Below the pieces are notes generated by a model. That model saw nothing but the letters and a program-made list of their open reading frames with translations. It made no database searches and was not told the DNA's origin. Shown piece after piece: positions 25,923 to 33,961 of a DNA stretch of 64,000 bases. The stretch covers positions 3,968,001 through 4,032,000 of the forward strand of contig NZ_CP087134.1 of assembly GCF_020911925.1 (NCBI RefSeq), written 5' to 3'. A program made the translations under genes and the position numbers. The stretch comes from Flavobacterium cupriresistens (GTDB lineage Bacteria; Bacteroidota; Bacteroidia; Flavobacteriales; Flavobacteriaceae). Each line of letters starts with the position of its first letter. Within the stretch, counting starts at the first letter, position 1.

Positions 25923-26885
25923 TTATCTTCCGCCTAAGAAAAGATTAACAATAATGTCTGAGATTAAAGAAATCATACATACTGTTAACAACAAAGAAAG
26001 AAGAAAGGTACTCAAGGCTAATTTCTTTAACTCCGGATCTAATAATTTAGGTTCTTGATTTTTAGCAACCGTAATCAAATGTTTTGTTAAGGGGATATAT
26101 GCCAATAAAAACAGGTACTGATCAAAATTATAATCGCTTAGAATAGCAAAAACAACTACTAAAATCATTGCTGTAACAATCAATGCAAAATGGTATTTTT
26201 TTGCCTTTTTGCCTCCCATTTGAACTACAATCGTGTTTTTACCCGATTTACGATCTGATTCTTCGTCACGCATATTGTTCAGGTTTAACACTCCAACACT
26301 CAATAAACCAATTGAAATAGCCGGCAGAATCAAAAGCGGATCAACTTCTTTAGAATATAAAAAGTTAACGCCCAATGTACTTACTAATCCGAAAAAGACA
26401 AAAACAAATACATCTCCGAAACCTTTATATCCATAGGCTGAATTTCCTACTGTATAACGAATGGCCGAAACGATAGCGGCAACTCCAAGCAAAAGAAAAA
26501 AGATAGAATAACCAAAATTCGACTCCCCGAAAGCAAAATAAATTAAGGTAATCGCAGATAATAAAGTCAAAATCGACGTGATTATTATCGCTTTTTTCAT
26601 TTCCTGAGGGGTGATCACACCACTCTGAATCGCTCTTTTGGGTCCTACTCTGTCTTCATTGTCCGTTCCCTTTACTCCATCACCATAATCGTTTGCGAAA
26701 TTGGACAAAACTTGTAAACCAAGCGTTGTTAGAAGTGCAAAACCTAAAATTTTCCAACTAAAAACTTCTGTTGGTGTATTAATAGCTTCTGTTGGGTTGG
26801 ATAAAGCGTAAATACTTCCAACTATAATTCCCGAAACTGATAATGGCAACGTGCGCAATCTTGCGGCTTCAATCCAATGTTTCAT
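25923..26885 (-). CDS. menA: 1,4-Dihydroxy-2-naphthoate polyprenyltransferase (MenA)
   Basis: A UbiA-superfamily membrane protein of 320 residues with both aspartate-rich motifs: NDYGDGVKGTDNEDRVGPKR near residue 65 and NNMRDEESDRKSGK near residue 205. Eight to nine hydrophobic helices follow the family pattern. It prenylates DHNA to demethylmenaquinone in the inner membrane. It follows menB with a transcribed inverted repeat between the two (26897-26991) and precedes the MBL hydrolase by 28 bases. Confidence 0.95.
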   Translation of the reverse strand: MKHWIEAARLRTLPLSVSGIIVGSIYALSNPTEAINTPTEVFSWKILGFALLTTLGLQVLSNFANDYGDGVKGTDNEDRVGPKRAIQSGVITPQEMKKAIIITSILTLLSAITLIYFAFGESNFGYSIFFLLLGVAAIVSAIRYTVGNSAYGYKGFGDVFVFVFFGLVSTLGVNFLYSKEVDPLLILPAISIGLLSVGVLNLNNMRDEESDRKSGKNTIVVQMGGKKAKKYHFALIVTAMILVVVFAILSDYNFDQYLFLLAYIPLTKHLITVAKNQEPKLLDPELKKLALSTFLLSLLLTVCMISLISDIIVNLFLGGR

Positions 26886-26896
26886 TCTTTTTATTA

Positions 26897-26991
26897 TTTT
26901 AGATTTTAGAGTGTAGATTTTAGATTATTGTATTCTGATTTTAAATTATGGATCGAAAAAAATCTACAATCTAAAATCAGAAATCTAAAAT
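26897..26991. repeat. Long inverted repeat between menB and menA
   Basis: The arms ATTTTAGATTTTAGAGTGTA (from 26897) and the imperfectly complementary TACAATCTAAAATCAGAAAT region (ending 26991) form a 31-bp imperfect stem around a 33-base loop. It lies in the transcribed gap of the men operon and could attenuate or stabilise the message, or just be a dispersed repeat. Confidence 0.75.
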
Positions 26992-26994
26992 TTA

Positions 26995-27828
26995 TTATGG
27001 CAACCACTTGTTTTCTCCAAAATTTGGTTTTCTTTTTTCTAAAAATGCATTTCTTCCTTCTTTTGCCTCTTCTGTCATATACGCCAAACGCGTTGCTTCT
27101 CCTGCAAAAACCTGTTGTCCAACCATTCCGTCGTCCGTTAGATTCATCGCAAACTTTAGCATTTTTATAGAAGTCGGTGATTTTTGAAGGATTTCCTGCG
27201 CCCACTCATAAGCGGTATCTTCCAGTTCGTCATGTGGAATGACAGCATTTACCATCCCCATATCCATTGCTTCCTGAGCAGAATAATTACGTCCTAAAAA
27301 GAAGATTTCACGTGCTTTTTTCTGACCTACCATTTTAGCAAGATACGCAGATCCGTAACCACCGTCAAAACTCGTTACATCGGCATCGGTTTGTTTGAAA
27401 ATAGCATGCTCTTTACTTGCCAAAGTCATATCGCAAACAACATGTAAGCTATGTCCGCCACCCACTGCCCATCCCGGAACAACAGCAATAACCACTTTTG
27501 GCATAAAACGGATTAAGCGCTGCACTTCAAGAATATTCAAACGGTGTTGACCGTCTTCTCCTACATACCCTTGGTGTCCACGAGCATTCTGATCTCCTCC
27601 GCTGCAAAAAGAATACACTCCGTCTTTAGTCGAAGGTCCTTCTGCAGAAAGTAACACTACTCCAATCGAAGTATCTTCTTGTGCATCGTAAAAAGCCTGG
27701 TATAATTCTGAAGTTGTCTTTGGACGAAAAGCATTTCTAACATTTGGTCTGTTGAAAGCAATTCTTGCAACTCCATTACATTTTTTATAGGTTATATCTT
27801 CAAATTCTCTGGCAGTGATCCAATCCAT
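26995..27828 (-). CDS. menB: 1,4-Dihydroxy-2-naphthoyl-CoA synthase (MenB)
   Basis: This crotonase-fold enzyme of 277 residues has SGGDQNARG at 76-84, the oxyanion segment GWAVGGGHSL at 119-128 and SFDGGYGSAYLAK near 153. At the bicarbonate site it reads QTDAD (Asp148) where E. coli MenB has QTG, so it belongs to the class that uses an Asp side chain in place of bicarbonate. It converts OSB-CoA to DHNA-CoA. First gene of the men cluster here, reading leftwards into menA. Confidence 0.95.
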   Translation of the reverse strand: MDWITAREFEDITYKKCNGVARIAFNRPNVRNAFRPKTTSELYQAFYDAQEDTSIGVVLLSAEGPSTKDGVYSFCSGGDQNARGHQGYVGEDGQHRLNILEVQRLIRFMPKVVIAVVPGWAVGGGHSLHVVCDMTLASKEHAIFKQTDADVTSFDGGYGSAYLAKMVGQKKAREIFFLGRNYSAQEAMDMGMVNAVIPHDELEDTAYEWAQEILQKSPTSIKMLKFAMNLTDDGMVGQQVFAGEATRLAYMTEEAKEGRNAFLEKRKPNFGENKWLP

Positions 27829-28496
27829 TTCTATTTGTTTAATTTTAATAATTTATAGTGTAAAAATAAACCATTTTTACATTTTTACCTACTCTATTTG
27901 GTTTTTGGTGTTTACTAAAACCGGCTTCAAATGTTAACAATTGGTATTTCCCTACAAAAAATAACACTATTTAACATTTGTTTTAAAAAAAAATAAGTAA
28001 TTTTACACCCTTATAATCAGCAAGATACATTTTATTTTGTTGTTATTTGATTGATTTTCTTTCACTGATTTATTAACCTAAAAAATGACTTTTTTTGAGA
28101 AAATTTAAAAAATTTGTCGCTCATTTTTTTACGGTTTTTATTAGTAAACCAATAATTAATGAGCAAATGATTTATGCATTTGTTAAAACTTCAAGGAGGA
28201 AATAGTAACACCTAAGGTTAAATGCTGGAAATGTATCCGTGTTAGTACAAAAATGAATACGAAAAGAGGAAAAAATACTAATTAAATACTTTCCAAAAGT
28301 TATTCTATACAACCAATGGCTTAGCCGTGAATTTGATTTTTTGCTTTTAAGATGAATGTATCAATTGTTTAAAGACATACCCATATAAAGAAGTAATTTC
28401 TAAAATTTTTAAAGCTATTATTTTTTTAATGGATTCGAATTATTTTATTTCTGTTTTTTTTTAATTACAATTTTTTTTAAAACTAGAATAAAAAAG
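27829..28496. other. AT-rich gap with a promoter-like element and tiny open frames
   Basis: TTTG at 27977-27980 and TAATTTTA at 27998-28005 are 17 bases apart and resemble a Flavobacterium promoter on the plus strand. Downstream there is AAGGAGG at 28194-28200, a small hairpin (TAACAC 28206-28211 with GTGTTA 28239-28244) and several open frames of 7-13 codons, for example one starting at 28172 encoding MHLLKLQGGNSNT. No known RNA family is recognised. It could be a small RNA or leader, or simply the menB upstream region. Confidence 0.3.
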
Positions 28497-28527
28497 AGAA
28501 AGGCTACTTGTAATGAGTAGCCTTTCT
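28497..28527 (-). terminator. Hairpin, probable minus-strand terminator
   Basis: A perfect 12-bp stem (AGAAAGGCTACT/AGTAGCCTTTCT) with a 7-base loop. The T run follows on the minus strand (CTTTTTTA); the plus-strand side is weak. Confidence 0.5.
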
Positions 28528-28573
28528 TGTTACTAGTATTTGATCAAATCCAAAACTTTTGGAGAAGTAAAAA

Positions 28574-28645
28574 TCTCGCAAAGACGCAGAGTCCCCAAGT
28601 TTTTTCCCTGATTTTTTAACTTTGCGACTCTGCGTCTTTGCGAGA
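28574..28645. repeat. Dispersed inverted repeat with perfect 20-bp arms
   Basis: TCTCGCAAAGACGCAGAGTC at 28574-28593 is exactly complementary to 28626-28645, with a 32-base loop. It is an isolated copy in this window and resembles repeats I recall between flavobacterial genes. Confidence 0.85.
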
Positions 28646-28723
28646 AATAACATTCCTCTAATCACTATTCTCTAAAATCTGAAAAATAACTTTTCATTCT
28701 CTAGCCATACCAGCCTAAACAAC

Positions 28724-28810
28724 GAAGGAAAAATCACGCCAGAAATTCCGCTTAGAAAATCGCCAATCTTTGGTGATTTGCGCGTGTGATTTCTCCTTCG
28801 TCGAAATGAC
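28724..28810. repeat. Dispersed inverted repeat of the GAAATGACA family
   Basis: The block contains AAATCACGCCAGAAATTCCG and TGTGATTTCTCCTTCGTCGA, ending CGAAATGACAG. The same elements occur at about 38958-39050, 39209-39306 and 58214-58312, so it is one member of a four-copy family. Confidence 0.8.
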
Positions 28811-28857
28811 AGGGTTGCAAGAAATAGGTCTTTTAATCAATTCGTTCAGAGCAAAAA

Positions 28858-28900
28858 AAATCCAAATCCCCTATAATAGTATTGGGATTTGGATTTTTTT
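28858..28900. terminator. Bidirectional terminator after cvfB
   Basis: The stem AAATCCAAATCCC/GGGATTTGGATTT (13 bp) has a 13-base loop, an A run before it and a T run after it. It lies 23 bases past the cvfB stop on the minus strand. Confidence 0.85.
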
Positions 28901-28923
28901 ATTTGGAATTTAAACGTAAGGTT

Positions 28924-29781
28924 TTAACTCTCTTTTATCAGGTAAATACCGTCTTCTTTAATTTCAATAAGTTGCTCCTTGTATAAAGCTCCAATAGCTT
29001 TTTTGAAGGTTTTTTTACTCATTTTTAATACGGTTTTAATATCTTCCGGATGTGAATTATCATTCAGACGCAAGAAACCACGATTGGCTCTCAATTCGTC
29101 CAGAATCTTATCTGCATTAGGTTCGATGCTTTGATATCCCTGCACTTGCAAGGCTACATCAATTTTATTGTCAGGACGGATATTTTTAATAAAACCGCGC
29201 ATTCTGTCACCTGTTCTGATCGCATCATCGTATACTTCGTCTTTATACAACAATCCTTTGTGTTTTTCATTGATAATCACATTGATCCCGATTTCGGTAA
29301 TGTGCGAAACGATTAAATCAACCTCTTCTCCATTTTCAACCGTTAAAGAATCATTGTTTAAAAACTGATTCGTTTTGCTTGAAGCCACCAAACGATTTGT
29401 TTTTTCATCCATATAAAGATAAACCAAGTATCGTTTTCCTTTTTCCATCGGACGGGCTTGTTCTTTAAACGGAACCAAGATGTCTTTTTCCATTCCCCAG
29501 TCCATAAAAGCACCTACCTGATTGATGTAGTTTACTCTTAGAAGAGAAAATTCATTCAATAAAATATAAGGCTCGAGTGTAGTGGCAACAGGGCGTTGTT
29601 CATGATCCAAATAAACAAAGACAATAAGTTCTTCGCCTATTTCAAATTCATTGGGAACGTATTTATTTGGTAATAATATATCGTGAATTCCTTCCGGGTC
29701 TTTTTCGGGATTCCCTAAAAATAAACCAACTTTGGTATCACGTAGTATGGTAAGTGTATTGTATTTTCCTATTTCAATCAT
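28924..29781 (-). CDS. cvfB: CvfB-family S1-like RNA-binding protein
   Basis: The 285-residue protein starts MIEIGKYNTLTILRDTKVGL and has repeated S1-like modules (GLFLGNPEKDPEGIHDILLP; YINQVGAFMDWGMEKDILVP; EIGINVIINEKHKGLLYKDE) followed by a C-terminal winged-helix-like segment (LKMSKKTFKKAIGALYKEQL). That is the domain order of CvfB/YitL. Such proteins bind RNA in the cytosol and affect gene expression. A terminator follows immediately. It appears to be a single-gene unit. Confidence 0.92.
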   Translation of the reverse strand: MIEIGKYNTLTILRDTKVGLFLGNPEKDPEGIHDILLPNKYVPNEFEIGEELIVFVYLDHEQRPVATTLEPYILLNEFSLLRVNYINQVGAFMDWGMEKDILVPFKEQARPMEKGKRYLVYLYMDEKTNRLVASSKTNQFLNNDSLTVENGEEVDLIVSHITEIGINVIINEKHKGLLYKDEVYDDAIRTGDRMRGFIKNIRPDNKIDVALQVQGYQSIEPNADKILDELRANRGFLRLNDNSHPEDIKTVLKMSKKTFKKAIGALYKEQLIEIKEDGIYLIKES

Positions 29782-30069
29782 ATTCTTGAGGTTCTGGGCT
29801 CATAAGTAGCCAAGTTTCTAAGCCGCAAATGTACGAAGTTTGAAAATGGTAAGCAGAAAAAATATTTTATAAAAAAGAACTTCCGTATCGAAAAATCAAA
29901 AACCTATATTTGATAAAATTTTATTGTGCTATTCTAACGTAAAGAATGAATAGGCCTAAACTTAGATTTCTATGGTATTTCTTTGCATAATTCAACTGTA
30001 TTATTAAGATTCTTTTATCCAAAAACGGTGTAACATACCTCTATTTTTTTTCAAATAATCTCCCAAACA

Positions 30070-30744
30070 ATGGCAGAAAAACATAAAATAAAAGCAGTGA
30101 TTTTTGACATGGACGGTGTCTTAATCGACTCCGAACCTCTTTGGCAAAAGGCTGAATTTGAAGTGTTTTCTTCACTGGGGGTTACGGTAACAAAAGAAAT
30201 GGCTGAAATTACAAGAACAATGACCACTGCAGAGGTTGCTAAATTCTGGTATACAAAATTTCCATGGACAAATACCAATCTCGAAACGACGGAACAACTG
30301 GTGATAGAAAAAGTAACCGAGCTCATCAAAAACGAAGGCTTGGGTATTTCAGGCATAAAAACCTATATTGAATCACTCCGATTAGAAGGTTTTAAGATTG
30401 GTCTGGCCACTAATTCGCCATACAGTATTATACCAATTGTACTGGAAAAACTAAACCTAACACCGCTATTTGATTCTGTTTCTTCTTCGGATGATGAAGA
30501 AAATGGAAAACCGGATCCTGCGGTATACCTAACTGCTTCGAGAAAACTTGGTGTCGCTCCAAACGACTGTATCGCAATCGAAGATTCTTACTCCGGAATG
30601 AGAGCAGCAAAAAGTGCCGGTATGCGGGTTGCGGCTTTTACTAACAACACGACCAACGGGGTCGACACAAGTCTTGCTGATTGTATTATAGAAAACTTTA
30701 ATCTTGAACTTCAGAAAAAAGAAAGACTATATTGTTTTTTATGA
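30070..30744 (+). CDS. HAD-family sugar-phosphatase (HxpB/YniC-like)
   Basis: The 224-residue protein has HAD motif I DMDGVLIDSEPLW (nucleophile Asp13, acid/base Asp15), a helical cap, motif II TNSPYS, the motif III Lys in NGKPDPAVYL and motif IV IEDSYSGMRAA. The SEPLW segment and the cap are typical of the 2-deoxyglucose-6-phosphate/hexitol phosphatase group. Cytosolic. The exact sugar phosphate cannot be deduced. The long inverted repeat at 30769-30881 follows and may act as terminator. Confidence 0.88.
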   Translation: MAEKHKIKAVIFDMDGVLIDSEPLWQKAEFEVFSSLGVTVTKEMAEITRTMTTAEVAKFWYTKFPWTNTNLETTEQLVIEKVTELIKNEGLGISGIKTYIESLRLEGFKIGLATNSPYSIIPIVLEKLNLTPLFDSVSSSDDEENGKPDPAVYLTASRKLGVAPNDCIAIEDSYSGMRAAKSAGMRVAAFTNNTTNGVDTSLADCIIENFNLELQKKERLYCFL

Positions 30745-30768
30745 GCATTTCTGTTGGAATATTTTTTT

Positions 30769-30881
30769 AACACATAGAGACATAGTTTTTGAAACTTAAA
30801 AAAAAGTGTTTCGCTTTAAATGTGATTTAATAGAGAGAAACACAAGTCTTCCGTAATTTTATAACTATGTCTCTATGTGTT
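30769..30881. repeat. Inverted repeat with perfect 19-bp arms
   Basis: AACACATAGAGACATAGTT (30769-30787) is exactly complementary to 30863-30881, with 75 bases between. It lies just after the HAD gene. The remaining gap to 31055 is AT-rich with no gene. Confidence 0.85.
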
Positions 30882-31055
30882 AAAACTAGTTACGTCAACG
30901 CGTTAAATGTTAATCTTACCTCCTATGGCACCTTATTTCCTTATAATACCCTGATAAAGTTTAAAATTATTATATTTACTTTTTAGCCAACCGAATAATG
31001 TTGCCCGAATAATGAAATCTCGCAACGTTTGGCCGATCAATTATAAGCAGTTAAG

Positions 31056-31793
31056 ATGGAAAATAATACCGTACCAATAGCACCGATATCTTTGGATACC
31101 AATACAATATCGAACAAAAAGATTAAAAAAGCAGATTTGTTACCTAATCCGGAATCTCAGTTGGATTCTATGGAAATGAAGGAAACACCTATTAGCGATT
31201 CCAGCATACTTTTTAGAGATCTGACCGATACTGCCAGCAAAAAAGAAAGTATTATCCGATTAATTGATAAGTTGGATGTTGAAACTAATCTTAGATACCA
31301 AAGAACAGAAGAAGATACTTACTGCAATGTATACTCTTATGATTATTGCTATTTTAGTAAAGTATATCTTCCAACGGTTTGGTGGACAGCCGAATCTCTG
31401 GAAAAATTAGAACAGGGACAGGATGTTGAAGCGGTTTTTGAAGAAACTGTTGATCGCATTTATTCCAGTGCTCTACACGATTGGTTCCCTGAATGGGGTG
31501 GCGATTTTGGATGGGAGCAAATAGCTACAGTCGATGAAATTCAGAATAAAGTAAACGCCAACGGTGGAATTGGAATCATTTGCGCTAAAAGAAGAGAAAA
31601 AGGACTTTCGGGGCATATTGTTCCCGTTGTTCCTGAAACCGCTCTGCACAAAGCGTATCGTGAGAATGGCGTAGTCGTTTATCCACTACAATCACAGGCA
31701 GGAAAACTAAATTACAACTACTTTTCGGAGGTTAGAAAAGATTGGTGGAACGATGAATTATACTCCTCTTATGTGCTTTATTACCACCCCTAG
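31056..31793 (+). CDS. Putative NlpC/papain-like amidase of unknown substrate
   Basis: I do not recognise this 245-residue protein as a named family. Residues 1-55 are polar and probably disordered. The core has DTYCNVYSYDYC (Cys90, Asn91) and, about 97 residues later, GLSGHIVPVVPE (His187, Glu194). A C-N pair followed by G-H-I-V-x-V is the catalytic layout of NlpC/P60- and CHAP-like cysteine amidases. WGGDFGWEQI and the tail KDWWNDELYSSY are also distinctive. There is no signal peptide. It lies upstream of the amidoligase-like gene in the same orientation, 442 bases apart. Confidence 0.6.
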   Translation: MENNTVPIAPISLDTNTISNKKIKKADLLPNPESQLDSMEMKETPISDSSILFRDLTDTASKKESIIRLIDKLDVETNLRYQRTEEDTYCNVYSYDYCYFSKVYLPTVWWTAESLEKLEQGQDVEAVFEETVDRIYSSALHDWFPEWGGDFGWEQIATVDEIQNKVNANGGIGIICAKRREKGLSGHIVPVVPETALHKAYRENGVVVYPLQSQAGKLNYNYFSEVRKDWWNDELYSSYVLYYHP

Positions 31794-32235
31794 CCGAAAA
31801 TAATCAACTTCGTTATACAAACCTCTAAAAATTTATTGATTATCAATGGGTTAACTGCTTGGAAATAACAAAATAAAGAACTACTTTCGCAACTTGGAAA
31901 AAATAAGAATAGCCAAAGTTGCAATAATGCTATTCATCTGTCTAAATTATTGATATAAAAGTGATTAATAACGGTAGTGATTTTATAACCTCATTATAAA
32001 ATTTTACTTTTTTATCAGTCTTTCAGTCGATACAGGTGTGAAATTTCTAAGACTAAAAAATATAATTCTATAATTTTAAAAGTAAAACATAACTTTTTTA
32101 ATGGATATTACAACTGTGTTTAATCCGTTAAAAGACTTCTTGTGCCTGATTTTAAATTGATTTGAATCTTATTTTCCGAATAAAAGACAATGCTTTAAAA
32201 ATATAATTAACCATAAAAAAAGACAATTAGTATAA
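31794..32235. other. 442-base AT-rich gap upstream of the amidoligase-like gene
   Basis: No repeat family and no convincing gene are seen. One 19-codon open frame (32101-32160, MDITTVFNPLKDFLCLILN) exists but lacks support. An exact TAnnTTTG promoter was not found; the run ATTGATTTG near 32155-32163 is only a weak match. Confidence 0.4.
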
Positions 32236-33780
32236 ATGAAAGACAATCAGACAAAAAAATATTATTGGGGAATAGGATTAGAAAACGAAACCTACATGCA
32301 ATTTGAAGAATCCCTAATAGTTACTGGTGAATTTATACAAGAAAAGATTGGCTTTGAAAAATACAGTATTGACTATAGAAAATGTTATAAACCGGAAAGC
32401 CTTACTCCTGTTCTAAAGAAAGCTTTTGGTGTAACTGAAAATTATAAAGTAAGCCGAATGATCAACAGTCATTCGCTGGAAAAACTGGATATAAACTATC
32501 AGCACAAAACATTATCGGCTGTAAAAGCACTTGCTGATGCAGAAGAAACGGATGCCGTTACCGCTCAACCTCTTGAGAATCCAGATTATCTTGGGAAATC
32601 AATTATGGAGCTTTTCCTTGAAGCGCAGCCTTACAACATTCAAAGTATGATCAGCCAAAGAAACAAAACGATGGGTTCTGTTCACTTTGATGGCGATTCT
32701 ATTGAATTTGTGACTAAATATTTTGAAAATCGAACTGTGGTTGATTCCTGCAAAGAACTAAAAGCAACTAAAAAGTTGTTTATCGATAAAATCAATGAGT
32801 CTTCTGTTTTAAAAGGAAAACTAAATTTTCCGGATTATAACAACGGTCTTAACATGTTTATGACCAATCAGGAAAACCTGGTTTTGTTTAATAATGGAAC
32901 GTATCATTTTCATATTACTTTGCCAACCCTGACAGAAGACAGCAGGATTACAGATTATACTGATTTTGAAAAAACACATGGTAATGCCATCTATTTATTA
33001 CAATGGTTTGAGCCGTTTTTTATAGCAACACTTGGTAGTCCTGACATTATGGGGGTAATAAGTGACAAATATGGTTTGGATAAAAAGTTCACTTTAGGTT
33101 CTATGAGAAATGCGATGTCTCGTTACATAGGCGTTGGAACTTATAATAAATCGATGCCTAAAGGTAAAATTCTAACCTTTAATGTGGATGATTTCAGAAA
33201 ACTGCTAAAGTTTGAAAAGGAAGAAAACATCTGGTGGCGTGATCAGATTGAAGCAGAAATGGAATACGAAATGCTTTCTGAAGTGGGGCTTGATTTTAAT
33301 CAGGAAAAAATGTATCAAAGTGGTTTTGAGTTCAGAAGTTTTGACGAGTTTCCGGCAAAATACCTGGATGATGTTCTTTTTTCTATTATTTTAATTTGTG
33401 AGCATTCTTTAAACCTGCCTGATGTACAGTGGGGTCACGACAGTAAAGCTTGGAATAATTTAGTCTTTAAAACCTTGAAAATGGGTTATTTGACTGAGAT
33501 CAATGAGGAGGAAAAGAAAGAAATTTTAGATTTATTACAACTATTAAATCCATCAGACAGCAATTACAATACATTAAAAGCTGAATTTGAAGCTATTGTC
33601 TTATTAGATGAATTTTTCTTTAAGATTCTTGCTGTTTTACATGATAAATACAAAGACAACAATGTTTGTCTGGATGCGATGTACGGACAAAAAACAAGTT
33701 CTCCACCAAAATGGGACAACTTTAATAAATACCAAACAGAAAGACACTTGCAACAAATAGGTTCTTTTTGTGATAATTAG
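32236..33780 (+). CDS. Putative amidoligase with glutamine-synthetase/GCS-like fold
   Basis: The 514-residue protein starts KYYWGIGLENETYMQFE; G14-L-E16-N-E18 fits the GxExE metal-binding strand of glutamate-cysteine ligase and Amidoligase_2 enzymes. Later YHFHITLP (His224, His226) matches the HxH strand, FEPFFIATLGSPD at 258-270 and SMRNAMSRYIGVGTYN at 289-304 match the P-x-x-x-A...R substrate region, and FEFRSFD (Glu365, Arg367) matches the final E-F-R strand. Predicted action: ATP-dependent joining of a carboxylate to an amine. Cytosolic. It is monocistronic or paired with the amidase-like gene, and ends in a strong terminator. Substrate unknown. Confidence 0.6.
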   Translation: MKDNQTKKYYWGIGLENETYMQFEESLIVTGEFIQEKIGFEKYSIDYRKCYKPESLTPVLKKAFGVTENYKVSRMINSHSLEKLDINYQHKTLSAVKALADAEETDAVTAQPLENPDYLGKSIMELFLEAQPYNIQSMISQRNKTMGSVHFDGDSIEFVTKYFENRTVVDSCKELKATKKLFIDKINESSVLKGKLNFPDYNNGLNMFMTNQENLVLFNNGTYHFHITLPTLTEDSRITDYTDFEKTHGNAIYLLQWFEPFFIATLGSPDIMGVISDKYGLDKKFTLGSMRNAMSRYIGVGTYNKSMPKGKILTFNVDDFRKLLKFEKEENIWWRDQIEAEMEYEMLSEVGLDFNQEKMYQSGFEFRSFDEFPAKYLDDVLFSIILICEHSLNLPDVQWGHDSKAWNNLVFKTLKMGYLTEINEEEKKEILDLLQLLNPSDSNYNTLKAEFEAIVLLDEFFFKILAVLHDKYKDNNVCLDAMYGQKTSSPPKWDNFNKYQTERHLQQIGSFCDN

Positions 33781-33803
33781 AAGTTTAATTTTTGACTAAA
33801 ACC

Positions 33804-33844
33804 AACGGCCAAATTCGATTATGAATTTGGCCGTTAGTTTTTTT
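33804..33844 (+). terminator. Rho-independent terminator
   Basis: A perfect 13-bp stem (AACGGCCAAATTC/GAATTTGGCCGTT) with a 6-base loop, followed by a T run, 24 bases after the amidoligase-like stop codon. Confidence 0.92.
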
Positions 33845-33848
33845 GATC

Positions 33849-33958
33849 TTTTGCTACGAATTTCACGAATTATCACGAAATGTTTTTTTTGCCACAGATT
33901 AAAAAGATTTGCACAGATTATTTAATCCTTTTAATCTTTTAAATCTTTGGCAATTTTT
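33849..33958. repeat. Intergenic repeat of the GCCACAGATT family
   Basis: It contains TACGAATTTCACGAATTATC and GCCACAGATTAAAAAGATT, with a complementary region AATCTTTTAAATCTTTGGC ending at the phosphatase stop codon. Single copy here. Confidence 0.75.
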
Positions 33959-33961
33959 CCT

